Source of the DNA: Chromobotia macracanthus
Taxonomy: Eukaryota; Chordata; Actinopteri; Cypriniformes; Botiidae
DNA length: 64,000 bases
NCBI GenBank assembly: GCA_036877525.1
Contig: JAZGTH010000008.1
Coordinates: forward strand, 13,566,001 to 13,630,000
Direction of reading: 5' to 3'
Below are positions 61,401 through 64,000 of the stretch, piece after piece. A program made the position numbers and the translations under genes. Each line of letters opens with the position of its first letter. Within the stretch, counting starts at the first letter, position 1. The notes under the pieces were generated by a model. It was not told the DNA's origin. It saw only the letters and a program-made list of their open reading frames with translations, and ran no database searches.

Positions 61401-63171
61401 GCATTAGCCACACAGAAAGAAAGAAAATACTGGATGATCCAGCTGTTAGACACAAAACATTATGGGAAATGCTTGGTCTCTCTGCTTCTTATGCATCAAT
61501 GTCATTTTACAGGTTCCAAATGTAAAGGGTCATAAATGACAATAAGACTCTGTTTCTTCTGTATATTGGACCATAACTGTGCATTCTAACAAAATACTGC
61601 TTCTGCATGCAACATATAAATTGTAACATTAAATTAGCATTGTATATGTTGTGTGTAAATTACTTTAAAAAAGAGTTTTATACTGAATTTTAATCATCTA
61701 TAATAACCTGGAGAGAGTTATTCATTTGCATCCCATTACATAAAACAAAAAAGATGGGTTTAGAATTATCTCTCTCTTCAAAACAAATATTTATCTGACA
61801 AACTTAAGCCACTTTATTTTAAGATGATAACTATAAACTGATCTTATCTCAACCGTGTTTCACAGCCCAAATAAACTAGTTGCTTCTTGATGGAACACAA
61901 TCAGCATCTGAAGCAGTCGAGTCGGGCAGTTCTCCTGAAGTTAGTAAACTTCACAATTTCCTCATTGTTCCACTGGATGAAAATGACTCTTAACATCCAT
62001 ACGTTTTCATTCTCCTGCCTGCGGAGGACTCAGAGATGAGTTTATGTTTCATACACGCAGCGGCTTCAATAATCCTGCAAATGAAATCGATTCTCTTTCT
62101 CCTTCTCACCAATTCAGATCTCAGCTGGGTTTCTTATATGTGGCTGTAATGAGGAACAGCAAAGTCAATCCCTTATATCAGCATAGCTGCTAAACCCTGA
62201 CCTCAGCAGAGCAGCCAATCCTGCTGTAATTACCCACAATGCACTGACACACTGTTGTGTTTTATATCTGTATCTGCATAAATATTGATGTATGGGTTTA
62301 ATGCACTTCATTATATGACTCTCACAGGTTTGTGATGTTACACAAAACACACTTTAACAAAAGTTCAAGGAAAACAGTGTGGAAAGTAAACAAACAAACA
62401 GGTGTGCTGCTCTAATGCTTAAATTATTTGTTCCAGCCTAAAGTTCTGAGTTCAAATCTCAAGATACAGTCAACAATGATTTTCCTAGAAAGCAAACAAT
62501 ACTTCAGATTGATAATGTGCTCTCTTACTCTCTGATTTGGAGATGAAACTGATTTTCTTTACAATTATCTACAAGCTCTGCAGTGATTTTCCACGAAATT
62601 GCTTGTTTCATGTGTATTCTGCCAGCTGTTTTTAGTGTGAACAACTGTGTCATTTTTGGCTTCTCCAGCCGACCAAATAAGATTAATCTGGTCTATTGTA
62701 CCGTGCATCGTCAGGTTTACCTGCAGGAACAGATATCTGCATGAAAGCCCTTCCTGATGCTTCATGTGTTCATTTCCTGTCTGCAGCAGCCGGATGTGCT
62801 CAAATGCTCTGAAACTGCCACAAACGCTAATGATCATATCTTCATGTGAACCGGCTTCTGCATTTATCATTTTAATGTGAATAATATCCTCAAAGTTCTG
62901 TGTTGCTGAAAATTAAAGTTACACCCAAAAGGATGAGAACAAAACACACTTAAATTACATGATTTGAATCATTTTTATGAAGTGATCATTTGTATCTAGG
63001 GAAAACTCTTAACCCTGTAAATGAAACCTCACAGAACATTAGAACCTAACTGTTCTAATTAGACATTAGAACCGTCATAGCAACGCCCTGGAAACCCGCA
63101 GCAGCAAACGCACAGAAACTCCCTCTATCGTCATAATGTTGGTTTTGCATGTGAATAATGAGCAGCGAGGA

Positions 63172-63173
<2 letters not shown>
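58463..63173. other. Non-coding DNA at the right side, no gene recognised
   Basis: Nothing with family similarity. It contains a candidate conserved non-coding stretch at 62560-62890, a 68-codon open frame at 61319-61525 of unknown nature, and AT-rich sequence. Confidence 0.45.
59662..59892 (+). other. Short open frame with signal-peptide-like start and an internal 27-bp duplication
   Basis: 76 codons. It starts with a hydrophobic MLVIVILSAVFISLCAAG, then CAAGLQTPE is doubled exactly by a tandem duplication (about 59707-59760). No family was recognised and no promoter or splice context is visible. Probably chance, but the signal-peptide-like start makes it worth listing. Confidence 0.15.
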
Positions 63174-63743
<570 letters not shown>

Positions 63744-64000
63744 AATGTGTCAGTCAGTCCTCTCAAGGGTCGCAGGTGGGACTTTATCTCTGAATTCAGC
63801 TCTGGGATGGTCTTCTCCAGGAGAAAATGACTGTCTAAACGGCCCTGCATGCGCTGCAGCCTGCATTCAGAGAAACAATCAATTTTTCGACCCCCTGTAC
63901 ATCTCACAGTGCATTTTAACATGATGGGGAGAATTAAACCCTGCCAGTAAAAGACGATTCTTCCCACCACCATGACCGGCGTCTGTTCGTGCCGCATCTC
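63744..64000. other. Unique sequence at the right edge, nothing recognised
   Basis: About 250 bp of unique, moderately GC-balanced sequence. No exon could be supported. Confidence 0.4.

Noticed and set aside
61319..61525. 68-codon plus-strand frame (ERKKILDDPAVRHKTLWEML)
   Set aside because: Looks slightly protein-like, but no family, splice or promoter support. Left unannotated as a gene.

Overview
This window is vertebrate genomic DNA, almost certainly from a teleost fish. Genes are split into small exons with GT/AG introns, most sequence is non-coding, and (CA)n, (GA)n and minisatellite repeats are abundant. It contains short non-autonomous DNA transposons of kinds common in fish. A cypriniform fish is my best guess, from the repeat style only. 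No bacterial, viral or CRISPR feature is present.

Two protein-coding genes can be rebuilt exon by exon, both on the minus strand. (1) kcnab2, the Kv-channel beta-2 subunit (aldo-keto reductase fold), occupies about 0.9-27.7 kb. Fifteen coding exons join in frame to 367 residues. This equals the mammalian Kv-beta-2 length, and D85, Y90, K118 and N158 fall at the mammalian positions. Two further alternative first exons lie in the intron between coding exons 2 and 3. One (15266-15474) is Kv-beta-1.1-like, with the N-terminal MQVS start and Cys7. The other (22860-23218) ends like the Kv-beta-1 alternative N-termini. Both end in splice phase 2 and join the shared core at 10089. The locus therefore appears able to make at least four N-termini (367, 353, about 397 and about 447 residues). 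(2) park7 (DJ-1) occupies 46.9-50.8 kb. Six coding exons give exactly 189 residues with E18, C46, C53, C106 and H126 in place.

Layout: 0-0.9 kb, kcnab2 3' UTR and flank; 0.9-10.1 kb, core AKR exons, with a hAT-type MITE carrying perfect 8-bp target duplications in one intron; 10.1-27.7 kb, alternative first exons, microsatellites and a phased array of CRE palindromes; 27.8-45.4 kb, non-coding upstream DNA with a TTAA-flanked MITE and a possible CpG-richer 5' exon near 41.2 kb; 45.4-46.7 kb, a 12-bp minisatellite open in several frames; 46.8-50.8 kb, park7 with an ETS-type promoter motif and a CTCF-like motif upstream; 51-54 kb, non-coding; 54.2-57.3 kb, a 28-bp minisatellite of about 110 copies made from two interspersed sequence variants; 57.3-63.2 kb, no recognised gene; 63.2-63.75 kb, a long (GT)n tract.

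Kcnab2 is a cytosolic NADPH-binding Kv1 channel partner. Park7 is a cysteine-based oxidative-stress protein. They are same-strand neighbours here, but nothing in the sequence shows that they work together.
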